Origin: Gemmata palustris
GTDB taxonomy: Bacteria > Planctomycetota > Planctomycetia > Gemmatales > Gemmataceae
Length of the DNA: 64,000 bases
Assembly (NCBI RefSeq): GCF_017939745.1
Contig: NZ_JAGKQQ010000001.1
Location: forward strand, 4,526,001-4,590,000
Reading direction: 5' to 3'
Both the position numbers and the translations under genes were made by a program. The notes beneath the pieces were generated by a model that did no database searches, was not told the origin of the DNA, and saw only the letters and a list, made by a program, of their open reading frames with translations. This document shows, piece after piece, positions 34,290 through 43,566 of this stretch; position 1 is the first letter of the stretch; every line of letters begins with the position of its first letter.

Positions 34290-34544
34290 GTGATGGCCTA
34301 CCCAATCATTTTACCCCCGCCGACCGGCAATTTCAACGATCCGGCCCCGTTTGAAGTGATTCTCAGGGGTAGCGGGCCTTCCTCTCGCGGCGTTAGAACT
34401 TTGATTGGCCGCGCCGCAGTTTACCTGGCGCGGCCCGCTCGCCATGCCGTTCTTCTTCCGGCTGGGGTAGACGCGAGCCCCGCATCTGGGGTAGGGTACG
34501 GATGTTTATTTGCGCTCGCGTTCCCGCGCCTTCCGAGGTTCATC

Positions 34545-36773
34545 GTGCCTGCCCCCGCTCCGCTGCCACCCGCGCTGTTCGCCGCCATCGCCCGGCACTG
34601 GGGGTTCTCGTCGCTCCGACCGATTCAGGAACAGGCCATCCGCGCGTCACTCGCCGGGCGCGATTCGCTCGTCGTCATGCCCACCGGCGGCGGGAAATCA
34701 CTCTGCTTTCAGGCGCCGGCGGTCGTTCGCGGGGGGCTCACGGTCGTGATTTCGCCGCTCATCGCGCTCATGAAGGACCAGGTCGATAACCTGACCCGCA
34801 TCGGCGTGCCCGCAGCGCGGCTCGACAGTACGCTCAACGCGGCCGAACGCGCTTCCACTGCCGAAGGTATCCGCAACGGCACCACGCGACTCGTTTTCAC
34901 GTCTCCGGAGCGGCTCGTCAACACCGACGTGTTCCGGATGCTCCAAAACGCCGGGACCAACACGATCGCGGTGGACGAAGCGCACTGCGTGAGTCACTGG
35001 GGGCACGACTTCCGGCCCGAGTACCGGCAACTCGCCCGGTTGCGCGAGTTCTTCCCCGGCGCCGCCGTTCACGCCTACACCGCAACGGCCACCGAGCAAG
35101 TGCGGCGCGACATCGCGCAACAACTCGGGTTGAAGCAACCCGAAATCTTGGTCGGTAACTTCGACCGGCCGAACCTGATCTTCCGCGTGCTCCCCAGACT
35201 GGATTTGCAGACCCAAGTGCGCGAGGTGCTCAACCGGCACGCCGGCGACGCCGGGATCGTGTACTGCTTGCGGCGCAAGGACGTGGACGAGATGACCGCC
35301 GCGCTGAAGGCCGCCGGGTACCGCGCGCTGCCCTACCACGCCGGCATGGACAACGAGTCGCGCCGGGCCACGCAAGAAGCGTTCGCGGCTGAAGAGGCTG
35401 ATATCGTGGTGGCAACGGTCGCGTTCGGGATGGGGATCGATCGCTCGAACGTGCGGTTCGTCGTCCACGCCGCGATGCCGAAGACCATAGAGCACTACCA
35501 GCAGGAAACCGGGCGCGCCGGGCGAGACGGGTTGCAGTCCGAGTGCGTGCTGCTCCACTCCGGTGCGGACTTCGTTTCGCTCAAGGCGATCATCGAGAAG
35601 TCGGCGGAAGAGGCGCAGACCGCGGCCGAGTACGTCACCGCGAGCATCAAGCACCTCGACGAAATGGCCCGGTACTGTCGCGGGGCCGTGTGCCGGCACA
35701 AGGCGCTCGTTCAGCACTTCGGCCAAACCTACGACGCACCCAATTGCGGCGCGTGCGATTTGTGTCTCGGCGACACGCAGGAAGTCCCGGACGCAGTGAC
35801 CGTTGCGAAGAAGATCCTCTCGTGCGTGGCGCGCGTGAAAGAGAGCTTCGGCATCGCGCACGTGATCGACGTCCTTCGCGGGGCCGATACCGCCACGATC
35901 CGCGCACGCGGGCACCACGAACTGAGTACGCACGGACTGCTGAAGAGCGTTCCCAAAACCGACTTGCGCGACTGGGTCTACCAACTGATTGGGCAGGACG
36001 TGCTGGTACAGGGCGGGGACGAGTACCCGCTCCTCAAGCTGAACTCCGCGTCGTGGGCCGTGATGAACGGGAAGCAGACGGTGCGGCTCATCCAACTCGC
36101 CCGGCGCGAGAAGCGCGGCAGTTCCGCCGCGTCCGCACAACCGTTCGCGCTGCCCGCCGGGGCCGATGCCAAACTGTTCGAGGCGCTCCGCCAGCTCCGC
36201 CGGCAGGAGGCGTCGCGTGCGGGCGTGAAGCCGGAGCAGGTGTTCCCCGACACGGTGCTCGCGGAAATGGCCCGCGGCCGGCCGACCACCGAGGACGCAC
36301 TTCGGCGCATCTCCGGTGTCGGCGATTACCGGCTCCAGTCTTATGGCCGTGCCTTCCTGAAGGCGATCATCGCGTACTGTCTGCGCACCGGGCTGATGAA
36401 CGACGTGCCGCTGCCAAAAAGTGCGCTGGCACCGAGAACCGCGCCGGCTGCTTTGCCTCCCGCAACGCCCAAGCCGGGAGGGAAGAAGGAACTCGCGTTC
36501 AAGATGTTCCGCGGCGGGTCGTCGATCACCGACGTTGTGAACAAGACCGAGTTGGCCGCCGCAACGATCACCGACTACCTCGCGGAGTTCGTGCGGACGG
36601 AAAAGCCGACATCGATCTTTCACTGGGTGCCGGAAGACGTGTGCGAGCGGGTCGCGGCCGCCGCAGAGATCCACGGCACGGCAAAACTTAAGCCGGTGTT
36701 CGAGGAACTCAACCGCGAAGTGAGTTACGACGCGATCCGCGTGGTGTTCGCGCTCCTCGATACGCAAGCCTGA
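34545..36773 (+). CDS. recQ: ATP-dependent DNA helicase RecQ
   Basis: RecQ unwinds DNA 3'-5' in recombination and repair. GTG at 34545 is chosen because GAGG is 7 bases upstream and the protein then begins just before the helicase domain; a longer upstream frame lacks family similarity. Walker A PTGGGKS is near 45-51, DEAH (VDEAH) near 144, and motif VI QETGRAGRDG near 321. The zinc-binding C-residues and RQC domain follow (CRHKALVQHFG, CGACDLC near 400). HRDC is near 555-625. A C-terminal helix-turn-helix (GGSSITDVVNKTELAAATITDYL) completes the 742 aa. Confidence 0.95.
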   Translation: MPAPAPLPPALFAAIARHWGFSSLRPIQEQAIRASLAGRDSLVVMPTGGGKSLCFQAPAVVRGGLTVVISPLIALMKDQVDNLTRIGVPAARLDSTLNAAERASTAEGIRNGTTRLVFTSPERLVNTDVFRMLQNAGTNTIAVDEAHCVSHWGHDFRPEYRQLARLREFFPGAAVHAYTATATEQVRRDIAQQLGLKQPEILVGNFDRPNLIFRVLPRLDLQTQVREVLNRHAGDAGIVYCLRRKDVDEMTAALKAAGYRALPYHAGMDNESRRATQEAFAAEEADIVVATVAFGMGIDRSNVRFVVHAAMPKTIEHYQQETGRAGRDGLQSECVLLHSGADFVSLKAIIEKSAEEAQTAAEYVTASIKHLDEMARYCRGAVCRHKALVQHFGQTYDAPNCGACDLCLGDTQEVPDAVTVAKKILSCVARVKESFGIAHVIDVLRGADTATIRARGHHELSTHGLLKSVPKTDLRDWVYQLIGQDVLVQGGDEYPLLKLNSASWAVMNGKQTVRLIQLARREKRGSSAASAQPFALPAGADAKLFEALRQLRRQEASRAGVKPEQVFPDTVLAEMARGRPTTEDALRRISGVGDYRLQSYGRAFLKAIIAYCLRTGLMNDVPLPKSALAPRTAPAALPPATPKPGGKKELAFKMFRGGSSITDVVNKTELAAATITDYLAEFVRTEKPTSIFHWVPEDVCERVAAAAEIHGTAKLKPVFEELNREVSYDAIRVVFALLDTQA

Positions 36774-36879
36774 CCCGGTTTCGGGACTTCTTGACGAGCC
36801 GCGACCGCAAGGGAGCGGGGCCGAGGCTCTGCGTTAGACCGGGACTTCGGCGACCCGGGCGCGCTTCCCGCTCCCTTGC

Positions 36880-38137
36880 CAGTAGTTTCAAGTGATTTGG
36901 CAGTGCCGCATGGGAGTTCCTAAGTTCAAGGTTCTCAGGCACTTGAACGGGAGCCTCCCATGCGACGTGGTTACTCTACGATCACCCCGGCGGTGGTCCA
37001 CGCACTGACGCGCCGAACGTTGGAACGGGCCCTGGGTTGGACCGACTACAAGCGGTCGGTCACGCGCACCCAGTTGCTCGACCTGGTGCTGTTGATCGCG
37101 GGCACCACCCGCACGTTGTTCGCGGTAGTGACCCGGTACTTCGGGTTCTCCCACGAGACCGCGCGACAGGCGATGCACGCCAACCGGGGTTCCCGGGACC
37201 AACTCACGGCCCGGTTGGTGGATGCCCTTCACCAGGTGGCGGGGTTCACGCGCCGGGACCGGAGGCGCCGGTGGACGTGTGCCATCGATGTGCATTACGT
37301 CCCCTTTTATGGGGATCGCAGCACCCCGGGGATCATCGGCGGACCCAAGAAGGCCGGGACCTCGTTCTTTCACGCGTACGCCACCGGGGTACTGATTCAC
37401 AAGCACCGGCGGTACACCGTGGGGCTGATGAGCGTGACGAAAGGAACCAAGCCGCACCAGCAGGTGCAGACCCTTCTGGACCAGGTGGCGGCCCGCGGGC
37501 TCACGGTCCGCGGGGTGGTTCTGGACGCCGGGTTCGACAGCGGGGAGACCCTGTTGCTGTTGCAGGAACGGAACCTGAGCTACACGGTCCCGATGCGCAA
37601 GAAGGGCACCGGTACCAACCGCCGCAACGCCAGCTACACCCAACCCCACGGCACCATCACCACCATGGAGTGGGTCACCGAGAAGAGCCGCAAGGCGGTA
37701 TCGACTCGGGTGCTCGTGTGGCAACGGAAGGGCGAATCGCACGCCCGGGTGTACGCGTTCCGCGGGTGGGGCGATGCGACCGCCGTGTCGGAGGCGAACC
37801 GGGCTCGGTTGGGGCGCCGGCGGTACCGAGAGCGGTTCGGGATCGAGACCAGCTATCGGCAGAAGAACCAGGCCCGCGGGTGGACCACCAGCACCAACCC
37901 CGAGTACCGGTTGCTGCTCGAGGGCGTGGCCCTGCTGTTGCGCCAGGTGTGGGTGTACCTGACGCTCCGGATCGCTCGGGCACGCGGGCTCGCGCCGACC
38001 GCCTGGGTCGCCCAGTTCCCGTTGGCCGAGATGCTCGACTGGCTCACGCAACGGATCCGCTCACGATACCCACGCACACGATGTATTACCCTGCCACACA
38101 ATACACTTACAACCAACGCAACGCCTTGAAACTACTG
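36880..38137 (+). mobile_element. complete insertion sequence, 1258 bp, DDE transposase
   Basis: Terminal inverted repeats CAGTAGTTTCAAG (36880-36892) and its complement (38125-38137) match over 13 bases. The target duplication TTGC is at 36876-36879 and 38138-38141. One transposase gene fills the element. The element looks intact and recent, because ends, duplication and reading frame are all clean. Confidence 0.92.
36960..38129 (+). CDS. IS transposase (ISH3/IS4-like DDE)
   Basis: The 389-aa protein shows the RNase H-like DDE layout of the ISH3/IS4 type. The first Asp is in TCAIDVHYVPFYG (near 104), with the neighbouring KKAGTSFFHAYAT segment typical of ISH3. The second is in GVVLDAGFDSGE (near 184), and the Glu is in RRYRERFGIETSYRQ (near 290), the Y-R-E signature. 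The N-terminus has a helical DNA-binding region. It extends to 5 bases before the start of the right inverted repeat. No frameshift is seen, so it should be active. Confidence 0.88.
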   Translation: MRRGYSTITPAVVHALTRRTLERALGWTDYKRSVTRTQLLDLVLLIAGTTRTLFAVVTRYFGFSHETARQAMHANRGSRDQLTARLVDALHQVAGFTRRDRRRRWTCAIDVHYVPFYGDRSTPGIIGGPKKAGTSFFHAYATGVLIHKHRRYTVGLMSVTKGTKPHQQVQTLLDQVAARGLTVRGVVLDAGFDSGETLLLLQERNLSYTVPMRKKGTGTNRRNASYTQPHGTITTMEWVTEKSRKAVSTRVLVWQRKGESHARVYAFRGWGDATAVSEANRARLGRRRYRERFGIETSYRQKNQARGWTTSTNPEYRLLLEGVALLLRQVWVYLTLRIARARGLAPTAWVAQFPLAEMLDWLTQRIRSRYPRTRCITLPHNTLTTNATP

Positions 38138-38241
38138 TTGCGGTCGCGGCTCATTAAATTTGACGAAGCGCTCCCGAGCGAGTGTGTACCGATCAACTTC
38201 CCCCTGCGGTCGCGGCTCGTTACACACAAACCGTAACCGGA

Positions 38242-38736
38242 TTAACCCGGGTCCGCTTCGCACCACGTCAGGGTTCCGCGATTTCGGCCGCAGGGCCGAC
38301 AATACCAACCCTCCGCACGAGCCGGGCGCCGGTGGCGATCGTACTCCGCAGCGCACCCCGGACACGTCGCGCGCCAGCGGCCGCGCGGCATTTCGATCTC
38401 TTCGCCATAACACGCTTCCGGGCGCGCTCCAATTGCGCGACACTTCGCCCGCCAAACCGCATCGTGTCCGTGACGCGGACCGACCAATGCGTGCGCGATT
38501 TCATGAAGCAGCGTGTCGAGCACTTCCTCGTCCGTGTTCCGCGCTGCGAAGTGGACCGAGAGCTCGATGCGCCCGGGTTCGCCCGCGTGCGGGTAGAAGC
38601 ACACGCCGGCGCGCCGCACGTTCGCGTTGAACCCGAACTCCCACGCGGTCAGTCCGTGCAAGTTCAGCAACGCGCGGGCCTGCGTGCGAATTCGCGCCGC
38701 GCGTTCGGATAGCCGGAATGGTGTCTCGACCTCCAT
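38242..38736 (-). CDS. SprT-like zinc protease domain protein
   Basis: The 164-aa protein starts at the ATG ending at 38736, with GGAGG 8 bases upstream. HEIAH at 78-82 with a further His at about 90-91 gives the zinc-metalloprotease site. A C-terminal zinc ribbon follows (CPGC near 125 and CRPC near 144). The fold matches the SprT family of DNA-protein crosslink proteases. It is cytoplasmic and has no obvious partner nearby. Confidence 0.87.
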   Translation of the reverse strand: MEVETPFRLSERAARIRTQARALLNLHGLTAWEFGFNANVRRAGVCFYPHAGEPGRIELSVHFAARNTDEEVLDTLLHEIAHALVGPRHGHDAVWRAKCRAIGARPEACYGEEIEMPRGRWRATCPGCAAEYDRHRRPARAEGWYCRPCGRNRGTLTWCEADPG

Positions 38737-38965
38737 ACGAATTCCTCCAACGCGACAAACAAGGACACTCAACTTTACTCAACCGCCCGCGCGCCCACTT
38801 TTGTGACGCGAGGGCTTCGGTCCCGGGGCGTGACGTGCGGGGCCGCGCCGCCCGCGTATTCGGTTCGATCGGTACACGGGAATCCTTTTGGCGCGAGCGT
38901 GCGGGGCGCGTACAACGGGGAAACCGCATTAAACACGAGCACAGAACCACCAAGAGACACCCCTC

Positions 38966-39769
38966 ATGAGCCGCCTGAGTTTGGTTGCAGCCCTTGTCCT
39001 CGCACTTTTTGCAATATCCGCAGGCGCACACGACACCTGGGTTCAGACGAACGCCCACATCATTCGGACCGGCGACGCGATTCACATCGACCTGTTACTC
39101 GGCAACCACGGGAACGATCACCGCGACTTCAAGATCGCGGGGAAGCTCCCGGCCGAATCCGTGGGGTCGTTCGTGGTCGTGGCGCCGGACGGCAAGAGCT
39201 ACGACCTAAAGACTGATCTGGCCGACCTCGGGTACGCGCCCAAAGAGGGCTTCCACACCGTAAAGTTCGCGCCCGCGAAGGCCGGGCTGTACGTTGCCGC
39301 GCAGAGTTCCGATAGCGTCGTGAATCACGGCAAACCGGTGCGGGCCGTTCGCAGTGCCAAGACATACTTCGTAGTTTCCAACTCGCTCGATAAGGTGCCG
39401 GCCAACCTGACGGGTTTCGATAAGCCGCTCGGCCACAAGTTGGAACTGGTGCCCGAAGTGAATCCGGTCGCTCCGATGGGGCCGGGAACCGCGCTCAAGG
39501 TGAAACTGCTCCTCGCCGGAAAGCCGCTCGCGGGGGCGCGCGTGAGTTTCATCCCGCGCGGTGTCGCGCTCAAAGAGGGAACGGACCCCACTTACGACCG
39601 CACGACGGACAAGGACGGGCGCGCGAGTTTCACTCCGAAGACCGGCAACTACTACCTCGTCGTAGCGCACCACGAGACGGATGAAAAGGGCGACAAGTAC
39701 GAGGCGACCAAGTTCGCCGCCACGCTCACCGTGTTCGTGCCGGACAAGTGCCCCTGCTGCGACGAATAA
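38966..39769 (+). CDS. DUF4198 family secreted protein
   Basis: The 267-aa protein has a signal peptide (MSRLSLVAALVLALFAISAGA, cleavage at AGA-HD near 21-22). HDTWVQTN after the cleavage site is the DUF4198 hallmark; these proteins are linked to metal uptake, mostly cobalt and nickel, in the periplasm. A second domain (about 165-255) shows a carboxypeptidase-regulatory-like repeat (GTALKVKLLLAGKPLAGARVSF and GRASFTPKTGNYYLVVAHH). The C-terminus ends in CPCCDE, a possible metal site. It precedes the CocE hydrolase by 36 bases. Confidence 0.83.
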   Translation: MSRLSLVAALVLALFAISAGAHDTWVQTNAHIIRTGDAIHIDLLLGNHGNDHRDFKIAGKLPAESVGSFVVVAPDGKSYDLKTDLADLGYAPKEGFHTVKFAPAKAGLYVAAQSSDSVVNHGKPVRAVRSAKTYFVVSNSLDKVPANLTGFDKPLGHKLELVPEVNPVAPMGPGTALKVKLLLAGKPLAGARVSFIPRGVALKEGTDPTYDRTTDKDGRASFTPKTGNYYLVVAHHETDEKGDKYEATKFAATLTVFVPDKCPCCDE

Positions 39770-39805
39770 CCGGTTCCCCCTCTGCACCCCCGAGACGAGA
39801 CTCCA

Positions 39806-41638
39806 ATGCGGCTACTCGCCTTTGTCTTTCTCGCACTCTTCGTTCCGAATGCGCCCGCGCGTGCGCAACAAGCGAAAGTCGACGCCCGGTTCGAGCGCAC
39901 GGAAGCGATGGTCCCGATGCGCGACGGGAAGAAGCTGTTCACCACGGTTCACGCCCCGAAAGACCCGAAGGGGCCGGTCGCCATCGTTCTGCTCCGCACG
40001 CCCTATGGCATCGACGGGCGCACGGAGCGGCTGTTCCGGGACTACTTCAAGGAGATGATCGACGACGGGTACGCCTTCGTCCTCCAGGACATCCGCGGGC
40101 GGTTCAAGTCGGAGGGGACGTTCGTGATGACGCGCCCGGCGCGCGACCCGCAAGACCCGAAGGCCGTGGACGAAGCGTCCGACACGAGCGACACCATCGA
40201 CTGGCTGCTGAAGGAGGTGAAGAACAACAACGGGCGCGTCGGGATGCTCGGGATCAGTTACCCCGGCTGGCTCGCGGCGGTCGCGATGCTCGACCCGCAC
40301 CCGGCACTCAAGGCGGTCTCCCCGCAAGCGTCGCCGGTGGACATGTTCCTCGGGGACGACTTCCACCACAACGGCGCGTTCCGGCTCAGTTACGGGTTCG
40401 AGTACGTCGCGATGATGGAAACGGACAAGAGCAACTTCAGTTTCAAGTTCGACAAGCACGACACCTACGAGTGGTACCTGAAGCTCGGCGCGCTCTCGAA
40501 CGTTAACCGACTGCACTTCAAGAACACGCTCCCGACGTGGAACGACTTCGTCGCGCACCCGAACTACGATGCGTTCTGGAAAACGCAGTCGCTCGAACCG
40601 CGGCTCACGAAGGTCACCGTGCCGACACTGAACGTAGCGGGTTGGTACGACCAGGAGGACTTCCGCGGGCCGCTGAAGATCTACGAACTGCTGGAAAAGC
40701 ACGACACCAAGAACCAGAACTTCCTCGTGGTCGGCCCGTGGAACCACGGTGGGTGGGGCGGCGGTAGGGCCGACAAGTTGGGGCGCATCCCGTTCGATTC
40801 GGCCACCGGCGCACACTTTCGGAAAGAGATTCAGGCGCCGTTCTTCGCGCACTACTTGAAGGACGTCGGCAAAGACGCGCCGCCCGAAGCTCGCATGTTC
40901 CAGACCGGCGCCAACAAATGGGAGACCTACGATTCGTGGCCCCCGAAGGGCGTCGTATCGCGAAAGTTGCACTTTCACCCGAAGGGCAAGTTGAGCTTCG
41001 ATCCGCCGGTGGAAGGCGCGACCGAGGCCGATGAGTACGTCTCCGACCCCGCGAACCCGGTCCCGTACCGCCCGCGCCCGGTGCGCCCGACGTACCCCGG
41101 CCCCGAGTGGCCCGAGTGGATGGTTCAGGACCAGCGGTTCACGCACGGGCGCCCGGACGTGCTCTCTTACGAGACGGAGCCACTGACGGAAGACGTGATC
41201 GTGGCCGGCTCGATGAAGGTGAAGGTGTTCGGCTCAACATCTGGCACGGACTGTGACTGGATCGTTCGATTGATTGACGTGTACCCCGATGACTACACGA
41301 AGCCGGCGGACCTGGCCGGCTCCCAACTGCTCATTGCAGGCGAGCCGGTTCGGGCGCGGTTCCGCAAGAGTTTGGAGAAGCCCGAGCCCGTGAAGCCCGG
41401 CGCGGTGGAGGAGTACACGATCGATCTGAACTGGGGGCACCACCGATTCCGCAAGGGCCACAAGATCATGGTGCAGGTGAGTAGCACGTGGTTCCCGGTG
41501 ATCGACCGGAACCCGCAGAAGTTCGTCCCGAACATCTTCGAGGCCGTGGACAGCGACTTCCAGAAAGCGACGCAGCGCGTCTACCACACGCCGAAGTTCG
41601 CTTCGCACATTGCTCTGGACGTACTGAAGGCGAAGTGA
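39806..41638 (+). CDS. secreted CocE/NonD family hydrolase
   Basis: The 610-aa protein is of the X-Pro dipeptidyl-peptidase S15 / cocaine-esterase type. A signal peptide spans about 1-21. The nucleophile is S151 in GMLGISYPGW. The catalytic Asp and His lie further on in TLNVAGWYDQED and PWNHGGWGGG. The C-terminal jelly-roll domain (about 385-605) is typical, with LSYETEPLTEDVIVAGSMKVKVFGS. Likely substrates are esters or amides in the periplasm, not defined. It follows DUF4198 closely and may be cotranscribed. Confidence 0.9.
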   Translation: MRLLAFVFLALFVPNAPARAQQAKVDARFERTEAMVPMRDGKKLFTTVHAPKDPKGPVAIVLLRTPYGIDGRTERLFRDYFKEMIDDGYAFVLQDIRGRFKSEGTFVMTRPARDPQDPKAVDEASDTSDTIDWLLKEVKNNNGRVGMLGISYPGWLAAVAMLDPHPALKAVSPQASPVDMFLGDDFHHNGAFRLSYGFEYVAMMETDKSNFSFKFDKHDTYEWYLKLGALSNVNRLHFKNTLPTWNDFVAHPNYDAFWKTQSLEPRLTKVTVPTLNVAGWYDQEDFRGPLKIYELLEKHDTKNQNFLVVGPWNHGGWGGGRADKLGRIPFDSATGAHFRKEIQAPFFAHYLKDVGKDAPPEARMFQTGANKWETYDSWPPKGVVSRKLHFHPKGKLSFDPPVEGATEADEYVSDPANPVPYRPRPVRPTYPGPEWPEWMVQDQRFTHGRPDVLSYETEPLTEDVIVAGSMKVKVFGSTSGTDCDWIVRLIDVYPDDYTKPADLAGSQLLIAGEPVRARFRKSLEKPEPVKPGAVEEYTIDLNWGHHRFRKGHKIMVQVSSTWFPVIDRNPQKFVPNIFEAVDSDFQKATQRVYHTPKFASHIALDVLKAK

Positions 41639-41650
41639 TTGGGTTGATCC

Positions 41651-41990
41651 GGGACCGCGGGCATCTTGCCCGCACGAGCCGAGCCCAAATGCTTTCCGAA
41701 GTATTTGGGCGGTTTGTAGTCCGCTTCCGCCAAGCGATTGCAAGTGCCTGGTGCGTCTTTTGCCCTCTCCCCTTGCGGGAGAGGGTGGTGAGGCTTTGCG
41801 AACCGGGTGAGGGGTACTCCCTGAATGTGGAAGCAACCCCTCACCCCGCCGCGAAGCGCGGCGACCCTCTCCCGCAAGGGGAGAGGGCACAACCAATTGT
41901 TGCCAGCGCTTGGCCGGAGCGGGCTACAGAAGACAACACCCACGCGATGCGGTAGGCGTCCTCAGGTGCGAGCACCTTGCCCGCGGTCCC
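41651..41990. repeat. nested palindromic repeat region
   Basis: The 359-base gap between CocE and DUF1501 genes holds no gene. Outer arms 41651-41675 and 41966-41990 are imperfect complements (GGGACCGCGGGCA core) and relate to the repeat at 7039-7157. Inner arms 41762-41785 and 41865-41888 are perfect 24-base complements (core CCCTCTCCCCTTGCGGGAGAGG). The GGGTGAGGGG/CCCCTCACCC pair lies between them. The inner type resembles the elements inside the FhcB and CehA-like genes. Confidence 0.75.
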
Positions 41991-41997
41991 AGGGGAG

Positions 41998-43377
41998 TCA
42001 TAGCAGTTCGCTGATCGGTTCGGGGTCGTCGAGCACGTTGACGGGTCGGCCGCTCGGGTCGAGCAGTTGCAGTTTCGGGTCGATGCCCAGAACCTGGTAG
42101 ATCGTGGCGTGGATGTTCGAGGGCGTGACCGCGCGGGTGTGCGGGCGCTGGCCGAGCCGGTCCGTCGAGCCGACGACCTGCCCGCCCTTCACGCCGCCGC
42201 CACCCATGAGGCAGAACATCGCGTTGCCCCAGTGGTCGCGCCCCGGCGTGCCCTGACTCATCGGCGCGCCGCCGTTTCCGCCGTCGTTCATCTTCGGGGT
42301 GCGGCTGAACTCGCCGCACAGAACTACGAGCGTCGTGTCGAGCAACCCGCGGTCGTCGAGGTCGGTGAACAGCGCGGAGACCGCGCGATCGACCTTCGGT
42401 AAGTAGTTCTCGTAACCGGTCTTCAAGTCCCAGTGGTGGTCCCACCCGCCGAAGTGGACCGTGACGAACGTGGAACCGGCTTCGACCAGCCGCCGCGCGA
42501 GGAGCGTGGATTGTCCCCAGGTGTCGCGGCCGTACCGGTCGCGGAGCCGGGTGCTTTCCTTACTAATGGCGAACGCCTCGCGCGCGGTCGGCCCCGTCAC
42601 GAACTCGTAGGCCTCGCGCCCGAACCGGTCCATTGCTTGGGCCGTCGGGTGCGCGTCCAGGTGCTTGCGCTTACTGTCGAAGTGCGTGAGCAGCGACCGG
42701 CGGTCCTCCATCTTCTCCAGGGTCAGCCCGTTCGCGAGGTTCAGGTTCGGCACCTGGAAGTTCGCGACACTCGGGTCGCCGGTCAGGAACGGGTCGTGTT
42801 GCGCGCCGAGCATGTGGGCGCCGAAGTACCCGGGCGCGATCCCGATGCTGGCCGCGTGCGGGGTCGCGGTGTAGCCCGGCATCCCGTTCACGCGCGAACC
42901 GAGTTCGCGGTTCACGATGGCCCCGATGCCCGGGAACTTCTGCGCGTTGTTCGCCCCGGACACGCCCATGTCTTTGGTCGTCAGCATCCGGTGCCCGCCG
43001 GCGAAGTGGTCGCCGGTGTCGTGGTACAGCGAGCGCACCATCGAGAACTTGTCGGTCACCTGCGCCTGTTTGGGGAACAGCTCGGTGATGTCGAAGCCGG
43101 GCACCTTGGTGCGGATCGGCTTCCAGATCCCGCGGTACTCGCCCGGCGCGTCCGGCTTCATGTCGTACATGTCCATGTGCCCGGGGCCGCCGTCGAGCCA
43201 GATCAGGATCACGGACGTGCTCTTGCTGCTCGCCGGGGATTGGGCCGAGGCAGCCTTCGCGCGGAGCACGTCCGGTAGTCCGAGGCTCGCCATCCCCGCG
43301 ACGCCCAGTTGAAGGAAGTCGCGGCGCGAAACGCCGTCGCAGTAGCGGCTCGAGGAGCCGAGGTCGAGGCTGAACAT
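41998..43377 (-). CDS. DUF1501 family secreted protein
   Basis: The 459-aa protein begins MFSLDLGSSSRYCDG, with a Tat-type signal SRRDFLQLGVAGMASLG (residues about 17-33). The DUF1501 domain (sulfatase/alkaline phosphatase-like fold) follows, with VILIWLDGGPGHMDMYDMKPDAP near 58 and the C-terminal GRDHWGNAMFCLMGGGGVKGG near 380. Such proteins usually pair with DUF1549/DUF1553 cytochrome-like genes; this copy has no partner nearby, unlike the gene at 57639. The substrate is unknown. The start at the ATG ending at 43377 puts the twin Arg where expected. Confidence 0.9.
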   Translation of the reverse strand: MFSLDLGSSSRYCDGVSRRDFLQLGVAGMASLGLPDVLRAKAASAQSPASSKSTSVILIWLDGGPGHMDMYDMKPDAPGEYRGIWKPIRTKVPGFDITELFPKQAQVTDKFSMVRSLYHDTGDHFAGGHRMLTTKDMGVSGANNAQKFPGIGAIVNRELGSRVNGMPGYTATPHAASIGIAPGYFGAHMLGAQHDPFLTGDPSVANFQVPNLNLANGLTLEKMEDRRSLLTHFDSKRKHLDAHPTAQAMDRFGREAYEFVTGPTAREAFAISKESTRLRDRYGRDTWGQSTLLARRLVEAGSTFVTVHFGGWDHHWDLKTGYENYLPKVDRAVSALFTDLDDRGLLDTTLVVLCGEFSRTPKMNDGGNGGAPMSQGTPGRDHWGNAMFCLMGGGGVKGGQVVGSTDRLGQRPHTRAVTPSNIHATIYQVLGIDPKLQLLDPSGRPVNVLDDPEPISELL

Positions 43378-43566
43378 GTTTGGGCCTCCGAGACGGGCAC
43401 GGGTGGCGGGAATTCGGCGGGTGGGTGCGCGTGGTGCGCTCGTGCAGCAATCAAACTGTCGCATACCCGCGGCCCGCGGTCAAGAACGCTGTGCCGCGGG
43501 TTACTGGGAATAGCACAGCGTGGCACAGCCGCGACCGTGGGCCGCGTGCGGCTCCTTCAACGACTA

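Larger units (their letters stand above)
36796..38152. repeat. 24-bp palindrome split by the insertion sequence
   Basis: The left arm GAGCCGCGACCGCAAGGG-AGCGGG is at 36796-36819. Its complement is found in two pieces, CCCGCTCCCTTGC at 36867-36879 and GGTCGCGGCTC at 38142-38152. The pieces join perfectly if the insertion sequence and one TTGC copy are removed. The original element was a hairpin just downstream of recQ with a 47-base loop, probably a terminator. Confidence 0.8.

Noticed and set aside
34230-34544. N-terminal extension of RecQ by about 105 residues
   Set aside because: The extension overlaps the riboswitch and divergent promoter region, has no RecQ similarity, and a GTG with good ribosome site lies at 34545.
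34698-36767. 689-residue minus-strand frame opposite recQ
   Set aside because: Covers the RecQ helicase gene in antisense; no domain and composition typical of a shadow frame.
41762-41888. Possible CRISPR-like repeat region
   Set aside because: Only one inverted pair and no regularly spaced direct repeats; palindromic element instead.
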